From Ignelater luminosus (lineage: Eukaryota; Arthropoda; Insecta; Coleoptera; Elateridae), in the NCBI GenBank assembly GCA_011009095.1, contig VTPC01089963.1, forward strand, positions 581,565-645,564: 64,000 nt of DNA, given 5' to 3'. Below the pieces are notes generated by a model. That model was not told the origin of the DNA. It did not search any database and saw only the letters and a program-made list of their open reading frames with translations. Position numbers and translations under genes: made by a program. The first letter of the stretch is position 1, and each line of letters opens with the position of its first letter. Positions 11,166-22,012 of this stretch are shown here, one piece after another.

Positions 11166-11635
11166 TTCCGGTACCCATAAAGAACGTCACTCTTTTTTAG
11201 TCCTGCTATATTTACTTATAGGAGGAACGTCTTGCACTTTTACGGTGCTAGTGGGTACAAGTCGAATTCAGGTTTGGTGAATGTTGCATCAGGTATACAT
11301 ACTTGCATCAGCAGTGAGTGTGTTCGTGATATTAAGATTGCCGGGGCGTCGTGTGGATTGTGAAAGGGAATCCAGCGTGGATGATGTTGTGGTAAGCGGT
11401 CTATTGGTAGAGCGTGCCGACTTGGTTGACGAGCATTAATTGGGAGAACTGATTGTAGAAGCAGAACGCAATGGTGTAGACGAATATTACCTGGGGAAGA
11501 CGAAACTGTCTGGTTTTGGTTTTAGACTACGGTGACTCGTGTTAAGACTGACCATTGTAATGATGTACGGAGTGAGTCACAGCCAACGCATGTTTTTGGA
11601 ATGGTTAGTACTTGGAAAGTAGTGAGGCTGGAAAG
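11166..11635. other. unassigned DNA with raised GC
   Basis: GC content is higher than in the flanks (about 11300-11530), suggesting an old repeat or part of a transposon, but no motif or repeat partner was found. An open frame starting at 11532 runs into the mariner relic. Confidence 0.35.
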
Positions 11636-11639
11636 GCAG

Positions 11640-12705
11640 CTGGGGATTTTTTCTATCCCTATGGAGCTGCCGGCTAAGTTGTTAGTAGCCAACATGCCGT
11701 TGTGGACATTAGAACACTGCCTGTTCGCGTATCACAGTTTTGTCAAGGAAATGTTTTGAAAAGGAAACCACCAAGCTCTGCCAGAACTGCTCGTACACCT
11801 GAGAACGTTGAAAGAGTGAGAGGAGTCATTTTGAAGAGTCCAGGCCACTCTGCTCGTCGACATTTAGCAGAATTGGGTATGAGCCGTTCCTCAGTAAGGC
11901 GTATTTTTCAAAAAAATTTGGGATCTCATCTTTACAAGATTATGATTATCTAAAGTTGAATGAAGAAATCATTTTTGCAGAAAGAGTGATCGAAAGTTTT
12001 GAAGAACATAACGACGCGATCGTCATTATGAGTGATGAAGTTCATTTTCATCTAAATGGGACCATTAACAAGCAAAACTGTGGGTATTGATCCTCGAAAA
12101 ATCCGTATGGTTTGCATGAAAGATCACTGCACCGCCCGAAAGTAATAGTTTGTTGTCGTGTTGTTAAGTGTGTGACTATCGGCTCCTACTTTTGGGGGAA
12201 CAAGGAGACACTGTAACCGTTACGGCAGAATGTTACGTTGAAATCCTCAACAATTTTTTTTAACCTGAAATACGGAGTTGAAGAATCAATCGCCAGCGCC
12301 TGTGGTTTCAACAAGCTTACACGCCGATAGCATCAATAGAAATTCTGTGACCCATATTTCCAAATCAACTGATTTCACGTTTTGACGAAACGATTTCTTT
12401 CTTTGGGGCTGAAGTCACTCGTGTACGAATTGGATGAATTAAAGGACTCAATTTGCCAACACATTGAAAACGTAACCAAAACATCTTGGAACGAGTGGAG
12501 GCAAATCTTCGTGAACGTCTTTGGTTGTGCATCCGTGAAAATGGTCAGCATCTCTCAGATGTCATTTTTTGCACTTAGCATATTGTAAATGGCATATCTT
12601 CACGTACCCGAATCTGTAAATAAATTTTTTTGGCCAAATATTCGCATAGTACCGTTCATTTCAAAAATTTGCGTTTCCCGTGACGCACCTTGTATATTGA
12701 TGGCG
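11640..12705 (+). mobile_element. decayed mariner/Tc1-like transposon
   Basis: The plus strand encodes, across several frames, an N-terminal piece with MPLWTLEHCLFAYHSFVK (from 11694), a second helix-turn-helix with SSARTARTPENVERVRGV and SRSSVRRIFQKNLG (11775-11925), then IVIMSDEVHFHLNGTINKQN (12021-12075, the first catalytic aspartate), and later ESVWFA/PPES-like debris. The right end at about 12690 reads GTTTCCCGTGACGCACCTTGTATA, a typical inverted end. No matching left end was found. Frameshifts and stops after 11950 inactivate it. Confidence 0.75.
11702..11953 (+). pseudogene. mariner/Tc1 transposase N-terminus (HTH)
   Basis: This 83-codon frame holds the paired-type DNA-binding region: ARTPENVERVRGVILKSPG, then SARRHLAELGMSRSSVRRIF. 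It binds the element's terminal repeats in active relatives. An overlapping frame starting earlier carries MPLWTLEHCLFAYHSF, the very N-terminus, so a small deletion or frameshift near 11755 separates the two. The catalytic part follows only as frame-shifted debris. Confidence 0.75.
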
Positions 12706-14260
12706 TGGTTGGTTGGCTATTTGCACGAACGGCAAAAGGAACTTGTCGAAACACAAACCTACTAGCTTGGAGGACGTTCAGTAAACAGAAATTTATGAGA
12801 GTAAATAGGGACAACGTAAAATTCAGTCAATATTAACCGCAAGGTTATATTATGCGCCTCTTACGAGAAATGTGTCATAGGCACGTGAATTTTTTTTCAT
12901 AGCTCATAAGTGAGACAAGACTCATTTGACTTACGATAAATTACAAGAGAAAGTGGGAATCCTGCCGGCTTTGACCTCGAGGATATCTTTGATTTAATCT
13001 TCCTGAGCTTATCGCTAGCCAAAACGAATATTACGAATAGATTCTGTCATCAATTTCAGGGCAAAAATTAGGTATAGAAAATTTTGCCACTTTGAGAAAT
13101 AAACCTATCGGGCCAGGTTTTGAATCCTCAGGGGTTGTCAGGAGGAGTCATTTCCATGTCCCTAGTTGTTTTGGTGAGGATCATGTTGCCATCCAGAAAG
13201 TTTTTTCTTCTGGTTGTCATTCTTTCTCTTCTCTGTCCTTCAACGTGTGTTAAGAAAAAGCTGATTTCAGCATTTATCACGCTTCCATTGACTAAACAGT
13301 ACATATGAGGAAACCTCTGCAGTTGTCTAACTTGACGCCACGCGACACTCATTCTTCAACACCACCAAACGAAAGCTCCAGGCTTTCAACCAGGAACATT
13401 GGGCCAAAGAGGATTTACTAACGGTTCCTAAGGCCACTCAGAAATCACCAACGAATATGATAGTGGTTTAGGCACAATCTGACTTTTACACAAATAATAA
13501 ATTAGAGAAGAGGTCGTTCGCTGATTTTGCAAGTTGGAACCGGAAATTCTCCATATTTTTATTATTCTGCTACGCGCTTTCTGAATCTTTACACCTCCAA
13601 GCTTCGAGGAGTTTGCAGGGGTATTAGTTACGCTAATGGAACAGAAATGGTCTAGCTTCTCTCCAGAGCGTGGATGTACACATCGGGCCGCGGAACGTGC
13701 GACCGCACACAATCTCGAGAATCCGACCAGAATGGCAGGACCATTGCCTACGCGGTCGCATTTCTGCGAAGCACACTGAACTGACATGAATTTAAGTAAC
13801 TAAATGCGAAAACAATTGATGATAAAAATTCTTTGAAGTAGTTTCTCTTTTTTTTTGAAAACAGATTTAACCCAAACGAAAGTTTTCAATGAAGTGAAAA
13901 GGCTTAAAATGTTTTGTTGAAACTTTTCGATTAATCTTCAGATTCAGATTCTCCCGCCAGATTTTTTTTAGGATCTTTTAACTCAATAAGTGGGGATGTC
14001 CCTTTTGAATTCTTACCTAAAAACAACATGAAAGTCTCCCTCAGGCTTCACGTCAGAGTCAGAAGCTTCCCCGCACCACAGGGTCTGTCAACTGCCGCTG
14101 TAAATTCTTATATCCCCATAATCCATAATAACGATAATAATAATGGTTAGTGTTGATAAGGTTGCCATTTTAGCTTGATAACTCTAATTGGTGTCATTTC
14201 GATGACATGTGACTGAAGGTGAAAGTTCAAATGATTTTGTTGTGTTTCCGTCAAGATTTA
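12706..14260. other. unassigned DNA
   Basis: Mixed base composition. Minus-strand frames at 13128-13352 and 13428-13787 (119 codons) have no motif that I recognise and are rich in stops on either side. No repeat partner was noticed within the window. Confidence 0.35.
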
Positions 14261-14274
14261 ATGATTTTTAACGG

Positions 14275-14830
14275 CCAGATTCGACCCTGATGACGTCCGC
14301 CTGGAACTGTGGGGCTCGCACCTCCAACTTTCGCCATCTGTCAAGTACCTTGGCATCATCTTCACCTCCACGCTGAGGTGGAGCGACAAGCTGAGGCAAT
14401 ACCTGGACATTGTCCAGCAGCGCAGCGGCTTGCTCTCCACACTCTGCGACGGCATACCAGGCTGCCCCCCAGACGTTAATCCACACATATGAAACATTCA
14501 TTAGGCCCGTGATCGACTATAGATTCACCGTTTCCGATGCCATCTCGCCATATGCGATCAGGAGATTCCTACAGAAGGAGAGGGCCATCTGCAGAAGGAC
14601 ATTCCGCTTAGAGACTCGGAGGAGATCTGCGACATAGCGAGAATTTCTTCTATAGATGCGTGCCTCGAATTCATGAGGGGACGCTTTGTGAGGAGGGCGG
14701 TAGAACAGAGAGATAGAGCACGTTCTTGACATTCTTAGAACCCCAACTCCGCTTCCGCACCGCAAACCGAAAAAGAAAATCAAGCATCCGCCCTCTGTCA
14801 TGACAAGGCGTGCTGAAAATCTCTCGAGTT
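14275..14830 (+). pseudogene. LINE ORF2 C-terminal region
   Basis: Two plus-strand frames cover this relic. The first carries KYLGIIFTSTLRWSDKL and DIVQQRSGLLSTLCDG and stops at the TGA near 14490. The second carries TYETFIRPVIDYRFTVSDA and RFLQKERAICRRTFRLETR; the remaining part (EICDIARISS, FMRGRFVRRAVEQRDRA, then KPKKKIKHPPSVMTRRAE) is read after another frameshift. These are the regions downstream of the RT catalytic core. The palm with YADD is absent, so this copy is 5'-truncated, as is usual for LINE insertions. Confidence 0.7.
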
Positions 14831-14960
14831 GATGGACATCCTGCTCATCTTCAGATAAAATCGTCACAAAGTTTTCCGCGAAATATCGAGCGATGTAGCT
14901 GGCGTCTCCCGCGCTACGTTCGCATTCGGAAGGCTCGGGGCATCCCCGGGCTGACTGTTC

Positions 14961-15003
14961 TTCCTAGGGTTTTTTCGTGTGGTTAAGTCTAATGCCGGAA
15001 CAG
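14961..15003 (+). repeat. shared LINE-tail motif, copy 1
   Basis: TTCCTAGGGTTTTTTCGTGT, then TCTAATGCCGGAACAG. It matches copies at 15811 and 37041: a CTAGGGTTTTCCGTGG block followed about 15 bp later by AAATGCCGGAACAG. The shared block marks the 3' non-coding region of related retroelements. Confidence 0.65.
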
Positions 15004-15060
15004 TACGTTCTACGGCCCCACATCCATACCTAACCCGTTTTCCGCAAAAGCGTAGTTCAG

Positions 15061-15486
15061 TTCTGCACTATCATCGCCGCCATCATTACCATGAACCGCC
15101 GCCGCCTCGGGCCGCACCACCATCCAGTCTGCTGACTACCGATGCTAAAAAGAGCTGCTACTCAGACCATCATCAATTCCCACCAACATGTCAAGATCGA
15201 GCGTGGTATGAACGTAATCTGCATCGCTGCTCAACTAGGTCTCACTAAAAAATTAGGCTGGGGGATTTCTGCACTATCATCGCCGTCATCATTACCATCA
15301 ACCGCCGCCGCCTCGGGCACTACGAACGAAGCCACACCACCATCCAGGCTACTGACTACCGATGTTAAAAAGAACTGCTGCCCAGACTATCATCAATTCA
15401 CACCAACATGTCAGGATCGAGCGCGGTATGAACGTAATCTGCATCGCTGTTCAACTAAGTCTCACTAAAGAATTAGGCTGGGGGAT
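15061..15486 (+). repeat. tandem duplication, 206-bp and 220-bp units
   Basis: Unit 1 (15061-15266) and unit 2 (15267-15486) both start TTCTGCACTATCATCGCCG and both end AGAATTAGGCTGGGGGAT or its near variant. Unit 2 holds about 14 extra bases near 15320. The open frames over this stretch give Q/H/S-rich peptides without a domain, so it is best seen as the 3' UTR of the preceding LINE. Confidence 0.8.
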
Positions 15487-15804
15487 TAACATTGAATTGA
15501 TTGATTGATTGGTCTCAAACATAAGTTCCAACACTATTGCGTCTAACTAAAGTTAAGTGTTGAAATACTGCGAAAGGTTCATCAGTTATGAAACTTTTCG
15601 TGAAACGTTTACTGAAAAATTTCAAAAAAGTTAAGTTTCAGAAGCTTTACAAATCCGCCGTTGATTATAAGAAATGCCCATTACTAGTTGTTACCTTTCC
15701 GAAACATGATCACATCTAATCTGAATCTAAAGCTCTGCAAAACGTCTAGGCTCGTTCCAATCCTTTCTTAGCTATAGCACACCTGCAACCTTGCATGCCT
15801 CACT

Positions 15805-16260
15805 CTGTTCTCACTAGGGTTTTCCGTGGTTTCTCCTAGTTGTGAAGGCAAATGCTGGAACAGCTTCTGCATCAGTCCACGGCACACCAAATACATCTAG
15901 ACTTACACACATCACTCAGTAATCACATACATACTCTCACACACCTCGCTACACAAAATACTAACACCGTTCTGAAAGGAACCGTTTTATTTCGACATAC
16001 ATCACCAACTTCGATTATTTCAACGCCGCCACTGTTCGGTGATTTGCTGGGTGTCCTCGGGCGCCCATTCCATATAAGTCGTCGGGAGTTCTGGGTGGTC
16101 TGGCTCATGGCTTGCATCGCCCATGGATTGGCGTGGGGGACTGCATGGTGTCTGGCATCGAGTTCACGCGCCATAATTATCCATCACCCAGCTATAGAGA
16201 GGTTAGGTCCTCTAAATAGCGCCACCTACGGTGGCATTTTCGTTGAATTACTACTATTAC
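15805..16260 (+). repeat. second retroelement 3'-end fragment (motif copy 2)
   Basis: TGTTCTCACTAGGGTTTTCC, GTGGTTTC and GGCAAATGCTGGAACAG occupy 15806-15863. About 340 bp later GAGAGGTTAGGTCCTCTAAATAGCG (16197-16221, quoted in part) resembles the corresponding stretch at 37453-37480 (GAGAAG...TCTTTTAAATAGC). So this and 37041-37510 are two copies of the same 3' region. The 145-codon frame at 15852-16289 is not supported as coding. Confidence 0.55.
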
Positions 16261-16289
16261 TGCATGCCTCATCATTCTTGAGATTGTAG

Positions 16290-19200
16290 GAAATGAAACC
16301 AAGCAAACGTGACTTAATGCAGTATAATTCTTCCAACTTTTACTTCTACTTGCAAATACGTACCATAGATATTATAACCACAACATTGCAAATTTAACAA
16401 GTGTCGGGATCTTTCAACAATTTAACGAAGGGCACTGAAACGGGGCATGCTTAACCATAGCTTTTCAAGATCAAGAAGACTACTGAATCAAGACTATGGA
16501 CAGAGGCAGCAAAAAATTCGAAATTGAAATGGTAATAACGTGCTCCTCGACAAGACACTTGATGGATGGTCGAATGGTACCCTCCTACTGGCAATAGTCT
16601 AGAAGAGCTAGATAATCAAACGACATCGTTACAATATATGAAGCAAAATAACTGAAAAAAAGCTTGAAACAAATTGTTATCGGTCTAGGACTCCTAATTG
16701 TATTAATACGGCCCTGATCGAGAGGTAATGAAAGTTTGTTTGGCTTTTGTGTTCTTGAAATCCTTTTCCATAGTACTTCAGACTAGTAAGTGAGTTCTGA
16801 TTAGGTAGCAACCATCTTCCTCTGATATAACTATGGTAGATTTTCTTGGAGGATCTAATATCTAGTACGGTAAGACAGAGAAGCTGAAACTTGGATCATT
16901 TTCCGTCAACAATTTTTCAGGTTTTATAATATTTCTTCAGAGCATGATTTTTAGCATAACCCTGGAAGTGTGGTGGGAGACATGAACACCCATCACATAG
17001 AAGAGATACCTTATTGGGTCAAATAAACTGTCTTGTGGCATTAAACAGTTATTGTAATCAGGAGCTGCTTATTGGCGAAGAGACAATTTGGATATTTGGA
17101 AATAGTCGGTTGCAGACGTAAAATTCAATTTAATGCCCACAACAAAACGAACTTGGAGATGGTTCTATAAAACCAAAACGTTACAGGAGAATTTGGCTGA
17201 AACACAAGATTCGGAAATTCTGTTTTTTCTGGGGGCTATTTCTAAAAAAAACAAATAAATGAGCATTCATTTTGTCCCAATTTAACCGACCTTGTATCGT
17301 TTATAGTTTCCGAAATCCCAATGGAGAGTTTCGAATTTGAATAATCCTGTAAGCTGAAGGAAGCCTACATTAATCTTTTTCCTATAGATCGACTTGGACA
17401 CAGTAAAGGCTTGCAAACTTCTGAAATGGGGAATATGCGAAAGCATGCTACCTTAGGCGTAACGTTTTTGTTTTGTTTCAGTAAAGCGTTGTGTAGACAC
17501 GCTAACTTTGTAACACAGTGAAAATGGATTTCTTTTATGATTTTCGTGCAGTACATTTTTGGTTTGTTTTTTTCCCTGTTAAAAGTTACGCATTCGACGC
17601 AATTTACAATGTTTTCACATAGAAGAATATCGTTTCGTTCAATGTCAGATATTTCCGCAAATTCCCTAATGTTACCTAATTATGCTGTATTCACTACCTC
17701 TATGTATGTATTAATTCAATACACGCATGCTCTGAATATGAATTATACATAATAACGAAATATGGTGTGCCCTTTTCACCTTTTTCTGTTAGATTATTAA
17801 TAAAGCAACGCGATGACAGAAAATTAAAGGGAAATGGTTCAACGGGTTAATCGTTTTTCAATTTCTAAACACCTACAGAATATTAATGAAGCTAGCTAGG
17901 ATACGACTTTACTATAATAACAAAATATTGAATTTTCTATTTATAAATTATTTTAATGTGCTTTTTTGTGCTAGTAGAAATTTATTAAATTAATAATATT
18001 TTGCGAAGATTGTAGATTGAATAGATAGGAGCAAAATACATCACTTTAAATGTATTTGTTCCTAATGTTACAAATTATAAAAATTAATAAAAATAAATGG
18101 GTGCAATTATAAATTTTAATACATCCAATTAAAGTCTGACGCAAACAATTAAATAGCAAAAAAGATTATACCAATAATAACTTTGTAATAATTAACTCTT
18201 AATCGTGTTATTCAGAAATAACAACAGATAATTTTATAAACACTTTCGTTAAAACTTTTAAGGCGTAATATACATATTTTTCGCTTCAATTATTTAGAAT
18301 AAAGTAGAAATTTTTAAGAAAAGCTCCACCGGAGTTAAATTATTAAATCAAAAGCGCCTTTGAGCATAAAATATTCAATAAAACTTCCTGACGTCATCGC
18401 ACCTAGTTACAAGGTAGACAAAGAGAAATACAAACTGGAGATGCTGCAAAGTTAAGTGATGCCATCTTTAAATTTAACCTCCTGAATGTAATAATAATAA
18501 AAATCAAATAAGTATTCAATTACGTAATAGATGAAAATTAGATGCAATTTCAAAATGCGCGCCGCGCGACACAACAAAATTGAACGTGGGACGAGTAGGA
18601 GAAGAAAAATGTCCATTTGATCTTTCGTAATAATATAAAATGCGCACACAAACTACCAGTATTATTAAATTTTTATTTTAACACTTGATTTTGCTAAAGT
18701 GTTACACACTTCCTTTTCGCTTGTCTGTTAAGATTTTTTCGTTGTGGAAAAAAGACAGGGAAACGAGGCGTTGCGATCATTTAATTATGATGTTATTTAA
18801 ACACATGTCTACTTTTTAACTGCCCACCGCTTTAATGTATGATTTGGTTTGTGTGTGCCTACTCGTACAAAAAGCCTCTGCTCTTATAAGAATGATCTAG
18901 AAAAGAAGCAAAATGAGAATAGGTGTCTCGAAAAGGTGACCGACCTGATTTAATTAAAATTTCATTTTAATAAGAAAGTTTACTTTTTGTCTTTATTTTG
19001 TTTTATTTTTGGATGAATATTTTTGATGTACGAATAAAGAAATGTTTTTAATGTAAATACAGAAGTAGACCAACGCTTGTTGCATTTGACAGGTGAAATG
19101 GAATCGAATATTTGTAATTCACTCTTTTGAAAAGCACAGATTGAGTTTGCTCGGTTTATAGCTCTATAAAGAAACAGATTTGTGTGAATTGTGGATGTAT

Positions 19201-20035
19201 CTCTTTTAAGTTTAGAAATTCTAAGATGTTTTGTTTATTTTATTTCAGTCTTTTTATTGATCACAAATTGCATGTCAACATTTTAACCAAATAAGTTTCT
19301 GCTATTTGCGTGTAAAATTAACCAAGCTGGAGATTCCCAAAAGGCACATAACCTACTACGGAAAAATGAGAATGTCATAGTGACCTAATTTCCAATTTTA
19401 AAGTTTCCTAATTCTCCAAGTGAAAAGTTGCAGGAATCCTGAGATGATTAAATACTCCACAAGAGTGACTTGATTTTATATGGTATTGCTATTTGAGAAT
19501 AAGTATTCGTCTATTTGAAAAATTTTGCTTAGTAGATTCGAAAATGATCTTCTTTTGTTTTCCGAAGATTCTTCATTAGGTACACAGTCTATAACCCTGA
19601 ACCAAGTAAACGTCAAGGAATGAAGTGAATTCTGCGTTGATTCCAATTTCTGTATGGAACAGTCTTTTCACTAGTATGTGATTCAAGAAGATAGGCCACA
19701 ACTGACCGAAAACAATCTTGGTAGCGGCTCCTAAGGAACTTTCAGGGTTCTCACAGACATGGGAAGTCAAGGAAGATAAAATTAGTCAGGGAATTCAGTT
19801 CTTTTAATGCCAAAAGTTTAAATTCCAAAAGTCAGGAAGGAAATTAATTGGTAGATGTGTGTTGTATTGAGTGGTAATCATTGTGGTGTTCTCGTACTCA
19901 TGTTGATGCTAATTTGCTTGTTCTTAGTGTGTGGTTACTTATTTTGGTGTTCATGTTTCTCATTTTGGTGTGCATACATTACATAACATTTTGTTTTTTA
20001 GGCTTGCCCCCCCCCTCATTAATAATAATGTCCAG
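16290..20035. other. AT-rich DNA, no gene recognised
   Basis: Mostly AT-rich with scattered short frames, none with a motif. Near 18390 there is a TGACGTCA palindrome, too short to interpret. Some segments (16440-17250) have near-balanced composition and might be old repeats without a partner here. Confidence 0.4.
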
Positions 20036-20037
20036 TA

Positions 20038-20117
20038 TACAGGGTGTTTCCGGTTTATGTAGTCAAATATTGGGAGGTGATAGAATATTCGAAAATAAGT
20101 GTATGTATATAGCGAAT
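20038..20117 (+). repeat. isolated terminal-repeat fragment (CAGGGTGTTTCC type)
   Basis: TATACAGGGTGTTTCCGGTT continues TATGTAGTCAAATATTGGGAGGTG. This looks like one end of a Tc1/mariner-class or related element; the opposite end is not seen. It abuts the 3' end of the LINE at 20118, where the LINE's C-terminal reading frame is cut off. Confidence 0.45.
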
Positions 20118-20292
20118 CTTCTTCCAGCTCTCTTTTCTCCATTTGCTTTGCTTATTTCATCTTTCCAGCGTGTTCGTGGTCTTCCTTTCTTCCTTCTTCT
20201 TTTCGGAGTCCATTCGAATATTTGTCTTGGTAGTCTATCTATTCCCATTCTTATATGGCCGTACCAGCTTAGTTTTTACCTTTCAATGGTGT

Positions 20293-20730
20293 CTAGCATT
20301 GTATCCTGTATTCCCATTCTCTGTATAATAGTTTCATTTCTAACACGATCAAACCGCAACATCTACGGCAATATGTATTTTCTACTGCTTGTACTCTGTT
20401 CTGTATTTGTTTATTCATTGTCCAAATTTCTGATCCATAGGTGACACAATTTTCTATAATAGATTTAAACGTGTGTATTTTAGTATTTTTACTTATGTTT
20501 TTATCCCAGAGAAGAATTCTTGAAATTATATTACGGCCTCTGCCTATTTTGTTTAGTATATCCTTTTCGTCTCTACCGTTCTTTGTAAACGTGTTTCCCA
20601 AATATTTATATGTTATTGTTGTTTTAATAGTTGCATCTTCTACAGTCAGACCTTCTTCTTCCCCTTCTACTGCCATATGTTGAGTCTTCTCTGTATTTAT
20701 TTCCAAACCCCAACTACTATATTCTTCCAT
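20293..20730 (-). pseudogene. LINE A thumb and C-terminal domain
   Basis: A 145-codon frame with GLEINTEKTQHMAVEGEEEG, TITYKYLGNTFTKNGRDEKD (YLG thumb motif) and IIENCVTYGSEIWTMNKQIQ. It follows directly after the FADD motif, separated from the main RT frame by the frameshifted stretch 20731-20896. The further tail, RLPRQIFEWTPKRRRKKGR with RTRW, is in another frame at 20063-20248 and is cut at 20118. Confidence 0.85.
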
Positions 20731-20896
20731 AAGCTATGTCTTCAGCAAGAACAACTTGATCGTCCGCGAATAGTAATGTGTAAATAAATCTTTCTCCAAT
20801 CTGGACTTCCATATTACTACATTTCTTTATCTATTGTCTTAGGACCGAATTCAAGTACAATTTAAAAAGTGTTTTAGAGAGAGAGAGACGGCATCC

Positions 20897-21631
20897 CTAC
20901 CTTAGACCTTTATCAACAGTAAAGGGTTCTGGAATTCCATTTCTTGTTTTGACATGGCTAACATTTCCTTTATAAAATTCTTTTACTGCATTTATATATC
21001 TTGTGTGTATTTTCTGTTCTTTCATTGCATGCCACAATTTACTCACTGAAACGCTATCATAAGCCTCTTTCAGGTCTATAAAGACTAAATGCAGTTGACG
21101 TCCGTGTGCAATAGTCTTTTCCATTAGTTGCTTTATGCAGAAAGGGCTGTCCACACATGATCTTCCTGGTCTAAAACCGCTCTGCTCTTCCAACTCTTCC
21201 ATCTGATCTTCAGTTCTACTTTTTAATACCCTTCCGTACAGTCTTCCTATGGTAGCCGTCACGCTTAGACCCCGATAGTTGGAGCAGTCTTTTTTGTTTC
21301 CTTTTTTGAATAGTGAAGTCATGTAGGCTACTCTCCACTCTGATGGTATAGGCTCCCCTTTTAAACATCTGTTAAATAATCTTGTAACTGTCTCTAGGAC
21401 AATTTCGGGTGCGTACTTGAACAGCTCCAGTGGAATCCCTCCAGGACCAGGAGATTTTTTATTCTTCATTCTTTTTAATGCTTCTTTTACTTCAGGTAAT
21501 TGAAGACTTTCACATTCATCTTCTACTTCTTCTTGATTATAAATGATGTTCTTAAATTCACTTCTTTTTTCCGACGATAGATATTCATAGTAATTGTTCC
21601 ATTCAGTTTTCCCAATTGGATCAATCGTCAT
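20897..21631 (-). pseudogene. reverse transcriptase, fingers and palm (LINE A)
   Basis: A 244-codon frame. Motifs in order: KRMKNKKSPGPGGIPLELFK (fingers, residues ~54-72), TSLFKKGNKKDCSNYRGLSV (~105-124), EEQSGFRPGRSCVDSPFCIK (~146-165), LVFIDLKEAYDSVSVSKLW (palm motif A, ~182-200; the catalytic aspartate of FID is present) and a final KGLR, the start of the RQGC motif. The frame ends there by a frameshift; palm motif C is read further on, at about 20760, as LLFADDQVVLAED. In active elements it copies the LINE RNA at the nicked target. Confidence 0.9.
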
Positions 21632-22012
21632 TTTTTCTTTTTGAAAATCTTATAACTCTCCAACATCTCTTGATTTAGTGCTTCCTATTGAGTTATCTAT
21701 TTCCAAACATGTTTCCTGCCAATACTCATTTTTCAATTTAGTTACCTCCTTTTTTACTTGATAACAGTACCTTCGATACGTTTTTTTATCTTCATTATCT
21801 GTAGTAGTAAGCCACTTGAGGTATGCTTGTTTCTTTTCCTCTATCAGTTTCTCTATTCCTTTATTTAACCAGTAATTGTTTTTTTTTCTTTGTCTTTCTT
21901 TGTTCTCCTAGCGCGTCTAGAGCTGATTGATGTATATAAGACTTCAAAGTATTATATATTTCCTCTGGCGTTCCCCTAGGTTGGTTTTGCAGTTTTTGTG
22001 CGAGTCCTAACT

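Larger units (their letters stand above)
14266..15510 (+). mobile_element. 3' end of a LINE (Jockey-like style) with 3' UTR
   Basis: GC-rich coding debris begins at 14275 with DPDDVRLELWGSHLQLSPS and VKYLGIIFTSTLRWSDKLRQ, the post-RT region. It continues in a second frame with LIHTYETFIRPVIDY and AIRRFLQKERAICRRTF (14478-14610), and ends near 14830. A non-coding 3' region follows with a repeated motif (14961-15003), a tandem duplication (15061-15486), and ends near 15510 in a short TTGA-type tail (ATTGATTGATTGATTGG). The class differs from the RTE-like LINEs elsewhere in this window; the clade assignment is tentative. Confidence 0.7.
20118..22012 (-). mobile_element. RTE-like LINE fragment A, minus strand
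   Basis: From 22012 downward the minus strand encodes the charged linker (QPRGTPEEIYNTLKSYIHQS, IEKLIEEKKQAYLKWLTTTD), then the RT domain, then the C-terminal tail with DRLPRQIFEWTPKRRRKKGR. The endonuclease is missing, so the copy is 5'-truncated. At 22012 it abuts a second, different LINE. The RT core (20897-21631) is the longest well-preserved coding piece in the window. Confidence 0.85.

Noticed and set aside
15852-16289. A 145-codon plus gene
   Set aside because: It begins inside the shared retroelement 3' motif and the peptide has no domain; non-coding tail is more likely.
18388-18397. TGACGTCA as a CREB/AP-1-type regulatory site
   Set aside because: A single 8-bp palindrome in 64 kb, with no gene next to it.
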